Shown in pieces: positions 12,963 to 21,586 of a stretch of 26,200 nt of DNA. The stretch is from DASRCB01 sp035653295 (GTDB lineage Bacteria > Acidobacteriota > Terriglobia > Bryobacterales > Bryobacteraceae). A program made the translations under genes and the position numbers. The stretch covers positions 1 through 26,200 of the forward strand of contig DASRCB010000149.1 of assembly GCA_035653295.1 (NCBI GenBank), in the 5' to 3' direction. Positions within the stretch are counted from its first letter, which is position 1; each line of letters starts with the position of its first letter. A model generated the notes under the pieces. The model was not told where the DNA came from. It was given only the letters and a program-made list of their open reading frames with translations, and did no database searches.

Positions 12963-14662
12963 GCGTGCGCCTCTCTCGCCGCGATGTGCTGAAATCGCTC
13001 GCCGCGCTCGGGGCCGGGCGTCTGTCCGGCGCGACGGATGGCCCCCTGTTTCGCGATATTGCCGAGGCAACCGGTCTGCGCTTCCGGCATTTTAACGGGG
13101 CGACGGGACACCACTATATGCCGGAGATCATGGGACCCGGCGTGGCGCTGTTCGATTACGACAACGACGGGGCGCTGGACGTCTATCTCGTCCAGGGCGC
13201 GCCGTTGGATCAGGGACGACTCGCTGATGCTCCTCCCGGCGGCTGGAAGCCGGGAAATCGCCTGTTCCGCAACCTCCTCGCTGAAACCGGCGAGCTGCGG
13301 TTCGTTGACGTGACGGAGAAGGCCGGCGTTGGCCACGTGGGCTGCGGTATGGGCGTCGCTGTCGGCGATTACGACAACGACGGCTTTCAGGACCTGTATG
13401 TGACCAACTTCGGCCGGAACGTGTTGTATCACAACAACGGTGATGGCACATTCACCGATGTGACCCACAAAGCCGGGGTGGCCGACGAGTTGTGGTCCAC
13501 CAGCGCGAGCTGGGTTGATTTCGATGGCGACGGCTGGCTGGACCTGTTCGTCGCCAATTATGTAGATTTCACCGTGGCCGGCAATCGCGCCTGCTCTTCG
13601 CCCGCGGGCGAACCCGATTACTGCACGCCGAAAATGTATCACGCCATCCCTTCGAGGCTGTTTCGAAACCGCCGCGATGGAACCTTCGAGGACGTCACCG
13701 AGCAGGCCGGAATCGACCGCGCGTTCGGTCCGGCGCTGGGTGTGGTTTGCGCCGATATCAACGGCGACGGGAAGACCGATATCTACGTCGCGAACGACAC
13801 CGCGGCAAATCTGCTCTGGCTGAATCAGGCCAAGGGCGTGTTTCACGAGGCCGCGCTCGATATGGGTCTCGCGTTCAGCAACGAGGGTCTGGCCAAGGCC
13901 GGTATGGGAGTTGCCCTTGCCGATGTCGAGAACAATGGCGGTCAGATGCTGCTGGTCACGAACCTGACTCGCGAAGGGGTCACCTTGTTTCGTGGGGGAG
14001 CGCAGGGCCCGTTCGACGACGTTACGGCAGAAATGGGATTGTTACAGCCTACATATAATCTCACCGGCTTTGGAGTGGGCTGGATCGATTATGATAACGA
14101 TGGCCTGCTGGATCTCTTCATCGCGAATGGCGGGGTAACCATCGGCGGCAACCACAGGCGGGGGTCGCCTTATGCCCAGCAGCGCATGTTATTCCACAAC
14201 CCCGGCAACGGCGGTAAGTTCCAGGATGTCTCTAGTTTGGCGGGCGACGCGTTCCAGGTGGAAGAGGTCAGCCGTGGGGCGGCTTTCGGCGACATCGATA
14301 ACGATGGGCGAATGGACATCGTGGTCGCCACGAATGGCGGACCGGTACGGCTGTTCCAGAATCAATGCTCCCGGAAAAACCATTGGCTGCAGGTCAGGCT
14401 GGAGTGTCCCCGAACCAATCGCTTCGGCATGGGCGCCGCAGTCGGCGTGTCCCGAAGAGGCCAGCCTCCGCTCTGGCGCCGCGTGCACACCGACTCCAGC
14501 TACCTGAGCGCCAGCGATGTCCGGGTTCATTTTGGCCTTGGCGAGCGCGCCGACATGGAAGCGGTTATCGTGCGCTGGCCGGACCAGGCTACGGAAGAGT
14601 TCCGCGACGTTCGGGCCGACAGGACCATCCTGCTGCGACGCGGCACAGGGCGGATCGGATAG
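12959..14662 (+). CDS. CRTAC1-family FG-GAP/ASPIC-UnbV protein, Tat-exported
   Basis: This 567-residue protein starts with a twin-arginine signal (SRRDVLKSLAALGAG, Arg7-Arg8). A seven-bladed propeller with calcium-type DxDxDG loops follows: FDYDNDG, GDYDNDG, VDFDGDG, ADINGDG, IDYDNDG and GDIDNDG are canonical, while the fifth blade reads ADVENNGG and has lost the pattern. The Cys pair typical of the family is present (Cys212 and Cys222 in ACSSPAGEPDYCTPKMY). The C-terminus (about 465-560; NHWLQVRLECPRTNRFGMGA ... VHFGLGE ... VIVRWPD) is an ASPIC/UnbV domain. Such proteins are extracellular or periplasmic and presumed to bind ligands or proteins; no enzyme activity is established. It is coupled to the TPR gene by an ATGA overlap. 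Tat export implies folding, possibly metal loading, before secretion. Confidence 0.92.
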   Translation: MSVRLSRRDVLKSLAALGAGRLSGATDGPLFRDIAEATGLRFRHFNGATGHHYMPEIMGPGVALFDYDNDGALDVYLVQGAPLDQGRLADAPPGGWKPGNRLFRNLLAETGELRFVDVTEKAGVGHVGCGMGVAVGDYDNDGFQDLYVTNFGRNVLYHNNGDGTFTDVTHKAGVADELWSTSASWVDFDGDGWLDLFVANYVDFTVAGNRACSSPAGEPDYCTPKMYHAIPSRLFRNRRDGTFEDVTEQAGIDRAFGPALGVVCADINGDGKTDIYVANDTAANLLWLNQAKGVFHEAALDMGLAFSNEGLAKAGMGVALADVENNGGQMLLVTNLTREGVTLFRGGAQGPFDDVTAEMGLLQPTYNLTGFGVGWIDYDNDGLLDLFIANGGVTIGGNHRRGSPYAQQRMLFHNPGNGGKFQDVSSLAGDAFQVEEVSRGAAFGDIDNDGRMDIVVATNGGPVRLFQNQCSRKNHWLQVRLECPRTNRFGMGAAVGVSRRGQPPLWRRVHTDSSYLSASDVRVHFGLGERADMEAVIVRWPDQATEEFRDVRADRTILLRRGTGRIG

Positions 14663-14705
14663 TTCCGAAGCCGCGTTATCCAGCTTACTCCGCATTCAAT
14701 TTCTA

Positions 14706-14735
14706 TTGACATACAAACCACCATCGCACTATATT
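14706..14735 (+). promoter_or_regulatory. sigma70-type promoter for the second TonB receptor
   Basis: A perfect TTGACA (14706-14711), an 18-bp spacer and TATATT (14730-14735, 5 of 6 to consensus) lie about 120 bp upstream of the receptor start, in the only AT-rich patch nearby. This implies a leader RNA of roughly 110 nt and transcription of the receptor independent of the TPR-CRTAC1 pair. Confidence 0.65.
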
Positions 14736-14755
14736 TGGGCAACCACATACTAAGA

Positions 14756-14774
14756 ACCAATTAACTCGATTGGT
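14756..14774. promoter_or_regulatory. inverted repeat just downstream of the promoter
   Basis: ACCAAT-TAACTCG-ATTGGT has perfect 6-bp arms and a 7-base centre. It sits about 20 bp after the -10 box, where an operator or a leader-RNA hairpin would act. The centre (ATTAACTCG) also occurs upstream of the first TonB receptor on its coding strand, near 11411-11421. Confidence 0.4.
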
Positions 14775-14854
14775 AGTTGGAATCGCGCCCGGAGACGTGC
14801 TCGCTGGTGTCTCGGGACGCTGCGGGGACTCGGTACATAAACGGGGGATCTTCC

Positions 14855-17800
14855 ATGCGCCTCAATGCTGCGACGGCATTCGTGTTGTTTCTCACCGTAC
14901 CATTTGGCATTCCGCTTAGTGCACAGGTGTTCTACGGTTCGATTGTAGGAGCGGTCACCGACTCCAGTGGAGGGTCCGTCCCCGGTGCCACCGTCACGAT
15001 CACGAACCACGCCACTGGCGAGAGCCGTGATGTGAAGACTGACTCCGCGGGCCGCTATACCTTCAGCGATGCCAGCCCCGGGACCTATGACATCAAAGTG
15101 AATGCGTCGGGCTTTCGCACGGCGGAGCAAACGGGAGTCACGGTCAGCATTAATACCGTGACCCGAAATGACCTGGTTCTCGAAGTCGGGCAGGTGACCG
15201 AAGCCGTAACGGTCCAGGCCGCGGCCCTCGCACTGCAGGCGGATAAGGCGGACGTTCACACCGATTTGACCGAGAAGGCAATCGAGAACCTGCCCATGTC
15301 CAATTACCGGAATTATCAGAGTCTGATCGACTTGGTTCCGGGGGCGACGCCGGCAGCGTTTCAGAACGCCAACACAGACACACCCGCGCGCGCCCTGACC
15401 ACCAATATCAACGGAACCAATCGGAACAACAACGCCACCAAGCTCGATGGCGCGGTCAACGTGTTTATCTGGCTGCCGCATCACACCGTCTATGTGCCGC
15501 CGGCCGAAACCATCGAGACCGTCAACATCTCCACGAATAACTTCGATGCGGACCAGGGTATGGCCGGCGGAGCGGCGATTACCGTCATCACCAAGTCCGG
15601 AACGAACGAACTGCACGGGTCCGCCTTTGGCTACCTCGAGAACAGCTATTTTGGAACGAAGAACTACTTTTTCACCGATCCCAAAAAGCCGAAGAGCATC
15701 CGCACCATCCCGGGCTTCACGCTCGGCGGCCCGCTGAGGAAGAATCACTGGTTCTTCTTCGGCGGATACGAGGGCCTGTTCGAGCGGCAGAACCGCAACG
15801 CGTTCTTTACTCTGCCTACCGCGGACCAGATGGCGGGCAATTTCTCCGCGACGGGCGCCGTCATCTACGATCCGACCACCGGCAATCCGGACGGCACCGG
15901 ACGGACGGCGTTTGCCGGCGACCAGATCCCGGCCAACCGCATCAGCCCCATCGCTCAGAAAGTGCAGGCGCTGCTCCCCACTCCCAACGAGCCCGGTTTT
16001 GCGAATAACTACTTCAACTCCGCGAGCCAGCGGATGAATCGCAAGAACGTGGATTTCAAAACGGACATCGTCCCCACGGACAAGTGGCGCATTTTCGCGC
16101 GTTACGGGTACATGCAGGCTGACGTTTCCGGCGTGTTCGGCCTCGGGGCCGCGGGTGGCGATTGCCTGTGCGACGGCGGCCCGGGAACCGGCGATACCTC
16201 GGTCAACCTCGCCACCGTCGGCTACACCTATAGTTTCAGCCCGACCAGGCTCTACGACGCGACGTACGGCTTCACCCGCATGGGCCATATCAGCCACGGA
16301 AACGACTTCGGCAAAAACTGGGGTTCGGACGTCTTCGGCATCCCCGGAACCAACGGCCCCGATCCTCGCGAGAGCGGGCTGCCCTTCTTCAACATCTCCG
16401 GTTATTCGCCGATCGGCAACGACCAGAGCTGGATTCCGGCGTTCCGCAACGATCAGAGCTTCGCCACCAGCCAGAACTTCAGCATCGTCCACGGCTCGCA
16501 CGAGTTTCGGATGGGCTTCGACGGCGTACGCCATCACCTCAACCACTGGCAACCCGAGCTTGGCGCCGGTCCGCGCGGCGAACTCGACTTCGGTGAGGGC
16601 CTGACCGCGCTCAACGATCCCAATTACGTGACCACGCAGTTTAACGCGTACGCAGCATTCCTGCTCGGCTACACCTCCAGCGTCGGCCGCAGCATTCAGT
16701 ACGAGAAAATGACCACCTACGAATTGCAGATGGGTTGGTATTTCCGTGACCGCTGGCAGGTGACTCCCAAGCTCACCGCAACACTGGGCGTGCGATATGA
16801 GCTCTACCCGCTGATGACCCGCGCCGGCCGAGGCGGCATCGAGGAGTACGACCCGACGACGAACATTGTGACCCTCGGCGGCGCCGGCGGGCTACCCAAG
16901 GATCTGGGCGTGACCACCAGCAAGAAGATGTTCAGCCCGCGGATCGGGCTCGCGTACCGCCTGAATGACACCACTGTAATCCGTACCGGTTACGGCATCA
17001 CGCGGGACCCGATGCCTCTCTCTCGGCCATTGCGTGGTTTCTATCCCCTGACCGTGGGCGAAACCTTTAGTCAGGCGAATAGTTACGTGCCTTATGACAC
17101 CATGGCGCAGGGCATTCCTCCGGTCGTCGGTCCGGACGAGAGTACCGGAAAAGTAGTGCTCCCCGGGTCTGCGGACATGCGCTTCATCACCGATGGTCAC
17201 CTGCGGCGCGGCTATATTCAGTCCTGGAACTTCATCGTTGAGAAGCAGTTGCCTGGGAGCACTGTCGTCTCAGCGGGGTATGTCGGAACCAGCACGGTGG
17301 ACGCCTTCGCAGACTGGAACGGAAACGCCGCCGCACCCGGCACCGGCCAGGCTGGGCAGCCTCTGTTCCAGAAGTTCGGCCGCACTTCGGAGACGCTCTT
17401 CTGGAACGGCTTTGTCGGCGCAAATTATCACTCGTTGCAGGTCTCGTTTGCGCGCCGGATGGCCAGTGGATTGACGCTGCAGGGCGCTTACACGTACTCC
17501 CATGCGATCGACTACACCGACGACGACGGCTGGACAGGGCTGATGTTCAACTACGCTCCGGACCTGGGCCGCAATCGGGCCACCTCCGGCTTCGATCGAA
17601 CGCACAATTTCCATGTCGGGTACGTCTACGAGTTCCCGTTCGGCAAGGGCAAGAAGTACGCAACCAGCGGTGTGCCTGCCGTGATTCTCGGCGGCTGGCA
17701 GGCCAATGGCATCGTCGCGATCTACTCCGGCGCTCCGTTTACGGTGAGCGCCGACGGCACCGCTCTGAATGCGCCGGGCAACTCGCAGACGGCCGATCAG

Positions 17801-18133
17801 GTGGGCCCGGTTCACAAGATCGGAACCCTGCAGGAGTATTACGACGTCTCCGCCTTCGCGCCGGTGACCACCGCGCGATTCGGAACCAGTGGCCGGAACA
17901 TCCTGCGCGGGCCGGGCGTGATCAACAACGATCTCAGCCTTTTCCGGGACTTCATGTTGACGGAGAGGTGGAAAATGACGTTTAAGGCCGAAGCGTTCAA
18001 CCTCACCAACACGCCGCATTTCGGCTCCCCGGACAGCAACGTCAACGATGCTGCGTTCATGACGATTTCCGGCTCGGCAGGAACGTTGTCCGACAACCGG
18101 AGCATACGTTTCGGCCTGCGCGTCGGCTGGTAG
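14855..18133 (+). CDS. TonB-dependent receptor, Oar-like, with N-terminal carboxypeptidase-regulatory domain
   Basis: This is a 1092-residue outer-membrane receptor. The ATG at 14855 is preceded by GGGGGA at proper spacing and starts a signal peptide ending PLSAQ; the frame from 14777 adds only unlikely sequence. Residues about 27-110 are the carboxypeptidase-regulatory sandwich (YGSIVGAVTDSSGGSVPGAT... AGRYTFSDASPGTYDIKV). A plug-like domain follows (LPMSNYRNYQSLIDLVPGA..., ITVITKSGTNELHGSAFGYL), then the barrel, closing in SIRFGLRVGW with the expected C-terminal aromatic. A CLC motif (GGDCLCDGGPG, about residue 435) probably lies in a surface loop. It follows the CRTAC1 gene but has its own promoter. 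It is much diverged from the other receptor in the window. The substrate is unknown; glycan, peptide or metal-complex uptake are all possible for the family. Confidence 0.93.
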   Translation: MRLNAATAFVLFLTVPFGIPLSAQVFYGSIVGAVTDSSGGSVPGATVTITNHATGESRDVKTDSAGRYTFSDASPGTYDIKVNASGFRTAEQTGVTVSINTVTRNDLVLEVGQVTEAVTVQAAALALQADKADVHTDLTEKAIENLPMSNYRNYQSLIDLVPGATPAAFQNANTDTPARALTTNINGTNRNNNATKLDGAVNVFIWLPHHTVYVPPAETIETVNISTNNFDADQGMAGGAAITVITKSGTNELHGSAFGYLENSYFGTKNYFFTDPKKPKSIRTIPGFTLGGPLRKNHWFFFGGYEGLFERQNRNAFFTLPTADQMAGNFSATGAVIYDPTTGNPDGTGRTAFAGDQIPANRISPIAQKVQALLPTPNEPGFANNYFNSASQRMNRKNVDFKTDIVPTDKWRIFARYGYMQADVSGVFGLGAAGGDCLCDGGPGTGDTSVNLATVGYTYSFSPTRLYDATYGFTRMGHISHGNDFGKNWGSDVFGIPGTNGPDPRESGLPFFNISGYSPIGNDQSWIPAFRNDQSFATSQNFSIVHGSHEFRMGFDGVRHHLNHWQPELGAGPRGELDFGEGLTALNDPNYVTTQFNAYAAFLLGYTSSVGRSIQYEKMTTYELQMGWYFRDRWQVTPKLTATLGVRYELYPLMTRAGRGGIEEYDPTTNIVTLGGAGGLPKDLGVTTSKKMFSPRIGLAYRLNDTTVIRTGYGITRDPMPLSRPLRGFYPLTVGETFSQANSYVPYDTMAQGIPPVVGPDESTGKVVLPGSADMRFITDGHLRRGYIQSWNFIVEKQLPGSTVVSAGYVGTSTVDAFADWNGNAAAPGTGQAGQPLFQKFGRTSETLFWNGFVGANYHSLQVSFARRMASGLTLQGAYTYSHAIDYTDDDGWTGLMFNYAPDLGRNRATSGFDRTHNFHVGYVYEFPFGKGKKYATSGVPAVILGGWQANGIVAIYSGAPFTVSADGTALNAPGNSQTADQVGPVHKIGTLQEYYDVSAFAPVTTARFGTSGRNILRGPGVINNDLSLFRDFMLTERWKMTFKAEAFNLTNTPHFGSPDSNVNDAAFMTISGSAGTLSDNRSIRFGLRVGW

Positions 18134-18179
18134 TCAGGCTTTCAGCACAGGCTTTTAGGCCGCCACGAGTCTGGCGCCG

Positions 18180-20069
18180 CTAGTGGCCGGCAAGGTGCGC
18201 GAGCGCGTTCCTTGCCGGCTGCAGTTCCGGATTGATCTTCAGCGCCGCTTCGAATTCCGCCCGCGCCTCCGAATATCGCGCGACGCGAGCCAGAACCATG
18301 CCAAGGTTCGTGTGCAACGCCGCATCTCCCGGCCGGAATTGCAGCGCCTCACGATACCGGGCCGCCGCGTCCTCGAATTGTTGGCTGTCTGCAAGCTGGT
18401 CGCCCCAGGCGAACAGCACCTCGCCGAGGCGATCCCGGGCCTTTCCGTCATCGGGACGCGCGGCCAACACCTTCTTGAAATCGGCAGCAGCGGACTCCAT
18501 TTGCCCGCTTGCGGCTTCCGCACTGGCCAGGTTGTACCTTGCGTCAACGAAGGCGGCATCCAGTTCCAGCGCGCGGTGAAACTTCTCGATTGCTTCCGGG
18601 AACCGCGACGCGGATGCGAGCGCCGTTCCTAACTCCGTGGCGGCCAGAGCACTGCGCGGCTCTGCCCTACACGCAGCTTCAAAGTAAGGCACAGCGCCAG
18701 TAGCATCGTTGCGGTTCAGCAGGAGATCTCCCATGTTGAAGTTCGCCGTGAAATCGCCGGGATATTTCTCCAGCAGCCGCCGGGTCACCGCTTCCTGCAG
18801 GATCAGCCTCTGGTCCCCCGGCGCATCGGGCAGCACCTGAAGCCACAGGTTTCCCATCTCATCGTCCGCCTGGCTGCCCCCGCGGACGCGCACCGGCGGT
18901 TGGTGCGGATTGCGGATGTTCCCGGCGGAGTTGTCGTAATGGAAGCGCATGGAGATGACACTGCCCCGCGGCAGAAAGAGGGGTTGTCGCAGATGGTAAA
19001 CGCCCTGCCAGCTCAGATCCCATGCCGGGATGCGGATCAGCCACCTGCGGGTTCCGTCCGGCAGAGTCGCATAGCCTTCCACGAGCGTCGCCAGATAGTG
19101 GGCGTGAGGATAAACCGCCAGCACATGCAGATCGAGGGGAACACTGAGATCATCGCTGACGACGTAGTCTCGCGTGCCTGCCGGAATGTCAATCGCGCCG
19201 TCATGCTCGAGTTCCAGCAGCATCGGGAACCTGGTGCGAGGCTGGTCGGTGAAGTACAGGCCGATCTCTGGATCCACCGTTTCCGCTTTGCCAGTGGGCC
19301 GAAGGTGCACGTTGAAGATAAGGTCCATCCCGGGATCCGCGCGCCAGGCCATGCCTTCCGGCTCCACCATTGGGATGCTCCCGGGCTTCCACGCCAGGAA
19401 GCTGCCGTCGGGGTCGAACGTGGTTTCGGCAATTGCGAGGTCCATGCCGGCGAATCCCGCGCCGCGCGCTCGCCCGCGAGCCGACCGCGCACGGTCGAGA
19501 ATGATGCTGGCATGATGAATTGCCCTCGGTGTACCCGGTCGGATCTGCACTGCTCGCACCAGGTGCGCGGTTTTGATCGGAACCGGCACGACGAAGTTCC
19601 AGAAGACCTCGGGCCCGCTTGCCGGCAACTGGTAAGGCTGTTGCACGTGCAGAACCAGGTCGGGTTTCCCGAGCGGCCATTCCGGAGGCGGCTTCGGCGC
19701 GGCCGGCGCATGGGCTTCATTTCCCGCCGGGGTGCCCTGTCGGACCCACTCCTGAATCTCTCCAATCTGCGCATCGCTTAGCCGCCGCTCTTCAATAAAC
19801 TCACCGTATCCCGGCTCGGGAAGCCATGGAGGCATGAACCGCCGTTTGGTGACTGCCGCAATCTGGGCCGCATGCCGCCGGGCGTCCTCGAGGCTCAGAA
19901 GGGAAAACGGCCCCGATTCGCCTGGCCGATGGCAAGGCACACAGTTCTTGTAGAGAATGGGCGCGATGTCGTGATAATAGGTAACGGCGCGCCCCACCTC
20001 CGCGGCCGCGGCAGACAGAATGGCGAGTAATCCTGCGAGCAGCAGCCTGGCTGCCTGCGACAAAGACAT
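18180..20069 (-). CDS. cytochrome c / PHM-like copper monooxygenase / TPR fusion protein, secreted
   Basis: This 629-residue protein has a signal peptide (1-23) and three parts. First is a cytochrome c-type domain with the heme site CVPCH (Cys43, Cys46, His47) and a probable axial Met79 in RRFMPPW. Second, residues about 150-415 resemble the copper type II ascorbate-dependent monooxygenase fold: IHHASI (His185-His186), FNVHL (His255), PHAHYL (His322, His324) and DDEMGNLWL (Met405) line up with the CuH (His-His, His) and CuM (His-x-His, Met) ligands of peptidylglycine monooxygenase. Third, four or so TPRs (about 440-625). The heme domain could feed electrons to the copper site. The substrate is unknown. 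Convergent with the TonB receptor; the 5' end overlaps the divergent TPR gene. The start has no clear Shine-Dalgarno but begins a good signal peptide. Confidence 0.88.
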   Translation of the reverse strand: MSLSQAARLLLAGLLAILSAAAAEVGRAVTYYHDIAPILYKNCVPCHRPGESGPFSLLSLEDARRHAAQIAAVTKRRFMPPWLPEPGYGEFIEERRLSDAQIGEIQEWVRQGTPAGNEAHAPAAPKPPPEWPLGKPDLVLHVQQPYQLPASGPEVFWNFVVPVPIKTAHLVRAVQIRPGTPRAIHHASIILDRARSARGRARGAGFAGMDLAIAETTFDPDGSFLAWKPGSIPMVEPEGMAWRADPGMDLIFNVHLRPTGKAETVDPEIGLYFTDQPRTRFPMLLELEHDGAIDIPAGTRDYVVSDDLSVPLDLHVLAVYPHAHYLATLVEGYATLPDGTRRWLIRIPAWDLSWQGVYHLRQPLFLPRGSVISMRFHYDNSAGNIRNPHQPPVRVRGGSQADDEMGNLWLQVLPDAPGDQRLILQEAVTRRLLEKYPGDFTANFNMGDLLLNRNDATGAVPYFEAACRAEPRSALAATELGTALASASRFPEAIEKFHRALELDAAFVDARYNLASAEAASGQMESAAADFKKVLAARPDDGKARDRLGEVLFAWGDQLADSQQFEDAAARYREALQFRPGDAALHTNLGMVLARVARYSEARAEFEAALKINPELQPARNALAHLAGH

Positions 20070-21582
20070 AGCGTTAAGGGACCATTGTCCCGCTTCCTGG
20101 CGGCGAGCTGCGGGCGCGCTGCTCGCCGCATTCCTGCTGTCAGGAATCGCCCACGCTCAGTCTCCGGAGCTGATCGAGAAATCCGAACAAGGGCACGAGC
20201 TGATGGCGGCCGGCAAGTTCGAGGAAGCGGTCCCAATCTATCGGCAGCTCGTGCGCGCGGTTCCGGGAAACCCGGGGCTCTTACTCAACCTCGGCATGGC
20301 CCTGCATCTGGCCGGCCACTCACGGCAGGCGCTGGATCCGCTCCAGAGCGCTTTAAAGCTCGATAAGACACTCGCGCCCGCGTGGCTTTTCCTCGGCGAT
20401 GCGTACCTTGGCGCAGATCAGCCGGCACGAGCGGTTGCGCCGCTGAAGCACTACCTCGAGCTTCAGCGCGACGATCCCGGCGGGCATCAATCGCTCGGCG
20501 ACGCGCTGCTTGCGCTCAATCAGTTCCGCGATGCCGCCGCCGAGTTCGGCAAAGTCGCAGCCGCCGATGAACGAAACGCGCATGCGTGGTATGGCCTGGA
20601 GCGATGCAGTTCCGCGCTCGCGCAGGCTGCCTTTCAGAAGGTCGAAAATACAGCACCCGAATCCGGCTACTGGCTCGCGCTGGTGGGGGATGAACGGCTG
20701 GTCCGCCGGCAGTTGCAGAGCGCATTTTTCTTCTATCGGCACGCCGCCGCCGCACAGCCAGACCTGCCCGGCGTGCATGCTTCGATTGCCGAGGTATATC
20801 GCGAGTCCGGCCACTCGGACTGGGCCGACATGGAAATGGCCAAAGACTCTCCGCCCGACTGCGCGGCCCGCCCGCTGGCCTGCGCGTTTATCGCCGGCAG
20901 GTACGAGGAAGTCATTCGGTCCTCGCAGGATCTGGATACGCCCGAGGCTGCCTACTGGAACTCGCGCGCCTGGGCCCGACTCGCCCGGCAGGCATTCGAC
21001 ACGCTGGAAAAGCTTCCCGAAAGCGCGGAGATCCACGAACTGCGCGCCAGCCAGCTGGTAAAGCAGCGGCATTATTCGGAAGCCGTCTCCGAGTGGCGGA
21101 ACGCTCTCCAGTTTGCGCCCGGAGATTTCTGGCTTCGCGAGCAGCTGCTCAGCGCGCAATACCAGGCCCGCGACTACGACGCGGCGCTCAGGCTCGCCGA
21201 TCAACTGCTCGGGCAGGCGCCCGGATCGGCCGAACTCAACCTGACGCGAGGAGAAATTCTGCTGAGCCAGCAGCAGGTGGAGCAGGCGATTCCGCCTCTG
21301 CAGGCAGCTCTGCGCGCCGACCCTGCGCTCGTTGCCGCGCATGAGGCCCTGGGTCGCGCTCAGCTGCAAGTTGGGCATGCCGCGGAGGCGATCCCGCACC
21401 TGCGCGCCGCACTGTCGCTCGATCGCGACGGTAGTTTGCGGTATGAGCTGTCGAAAGCGTATCAGGCGGCCGGGCAACCGGGCCCCGCCAAACAGATGCT
21501 CGCCGAATATCAGACCATGCAGAAGAGGGATCGCGAAACGAAGCAGAGGCTCGAAGGAGAGCTGCAGATCACCGCGCCCTGA
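20020..21582 (+). CDS. secreted TPR protein, divergent from the cytochrome/PHM gene
   Basis: The longest frame from ATG has 520 residues. The first 29 form a long polar region before WRRAAGALLAAFLLSGIAHA, a typical signal peptide; no ATG, GTG or TTG lies nearer to it, so ATG 20020 is used although it overlaps the 5' end of the divergent gene by 50 bp. TPRs follow over about residues 50-500 (EEAVPIYRQLVRAVPGNPGL, RQALDPLQSALKLDKTLAPA, EQAIPPLQAALRADPALVAA, EAIPHLRAALSLDRDGS). A non-TPR middle part contains two cysteines (PPDCAARPLACAF). A periplasmic scaffold role is likely. Its stop lies 4 bp from the convergent CRTAC1 stop. Its placement beside a second CRTAC1 gene repeats the TPR-CRTAC1 association of the 11.5-14.7 kb cluster in convergent orientation. 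Confidence 0.85.
   Translation: MASNPASSSLAACDKDIALRDHCPASWRRAAGALLAAFLLSGIAHAQSPELIEKSEQGHELMAAGKFEEAVPIYRQLVRAVPGNPGLLLNLGMALHLAGHSRQALDPLQSALKLDKTLAPAWLFLGDAYLGADQPARAVAPLKHYLELQRDDPGGHQSLGDALLALNQFRDAAAEFGKVAAADERNAHAWYGLERCSSALAQAAFQKVENTAPESGYWLALVGDERLVRRQLQSAFFFYRHAAAAQPDLPGVHASIAEVYRESGHSDWADMEMAKDSPPDCAARPLACAFIAGRYEEVIRSSQDLDTPEAAYWNSRAWARLARQAFDTLEKLPESAEIHELRASQLVKQRHYSEAVSEWRNALQFAPGDFWLREQLLSAQYQARDYDAALRLADQLLGQAPGSAELNLTRGEILLSQQQVEQAIPPLQAALRADPALVAAHEALGRAQLQVGHAAEAIPHLRAALSLDRDGSLRYELSKAYQAAGQPGPAKQMLAEYQTMQKRDRETKQRLEGELQITAP
20078..20091. promoter_or_regulatory. perfect inverted repeat at the divergent gene boundary
   Basis: GGGAC-CATT-GTCCC lies 9 bp upstream of the cytochrome/PHM start codon and inside the N-terminal codons of the TPR gene. 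It could be a shared operator or a hairpin in the leader RNA of the minus-strand gene. Arms of 5 bp are short, so chance is possible. Confidence 0.3.
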
Positions 21583-21586
21583 GCCG

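Noticed and set aside
12863..13846. 327-residue minus-strand frame over the TPR-CRTAC1 junction
   Set aside because: It crosses two well-supported genes in antisense and shows the same antisense-of-FG-GAP pattern.
14750..16552. 600-residue minus-strand frame over the second TonB receptor
   Set aside because: It is antisense to a complete receptor with signal peptide, promoter and Shine-Dalgarno; its composition (Val/Arg/Gly repeats such as VAERR) is typical of the antisense of such genes.
18134..18179. Possible bidirectional terminator between the convergent TonB receptor and cytochrome/PHM genes
   Set aside because: Only a 5-bp stem (CGCCA/TGGCG) is possible and there is no T run.
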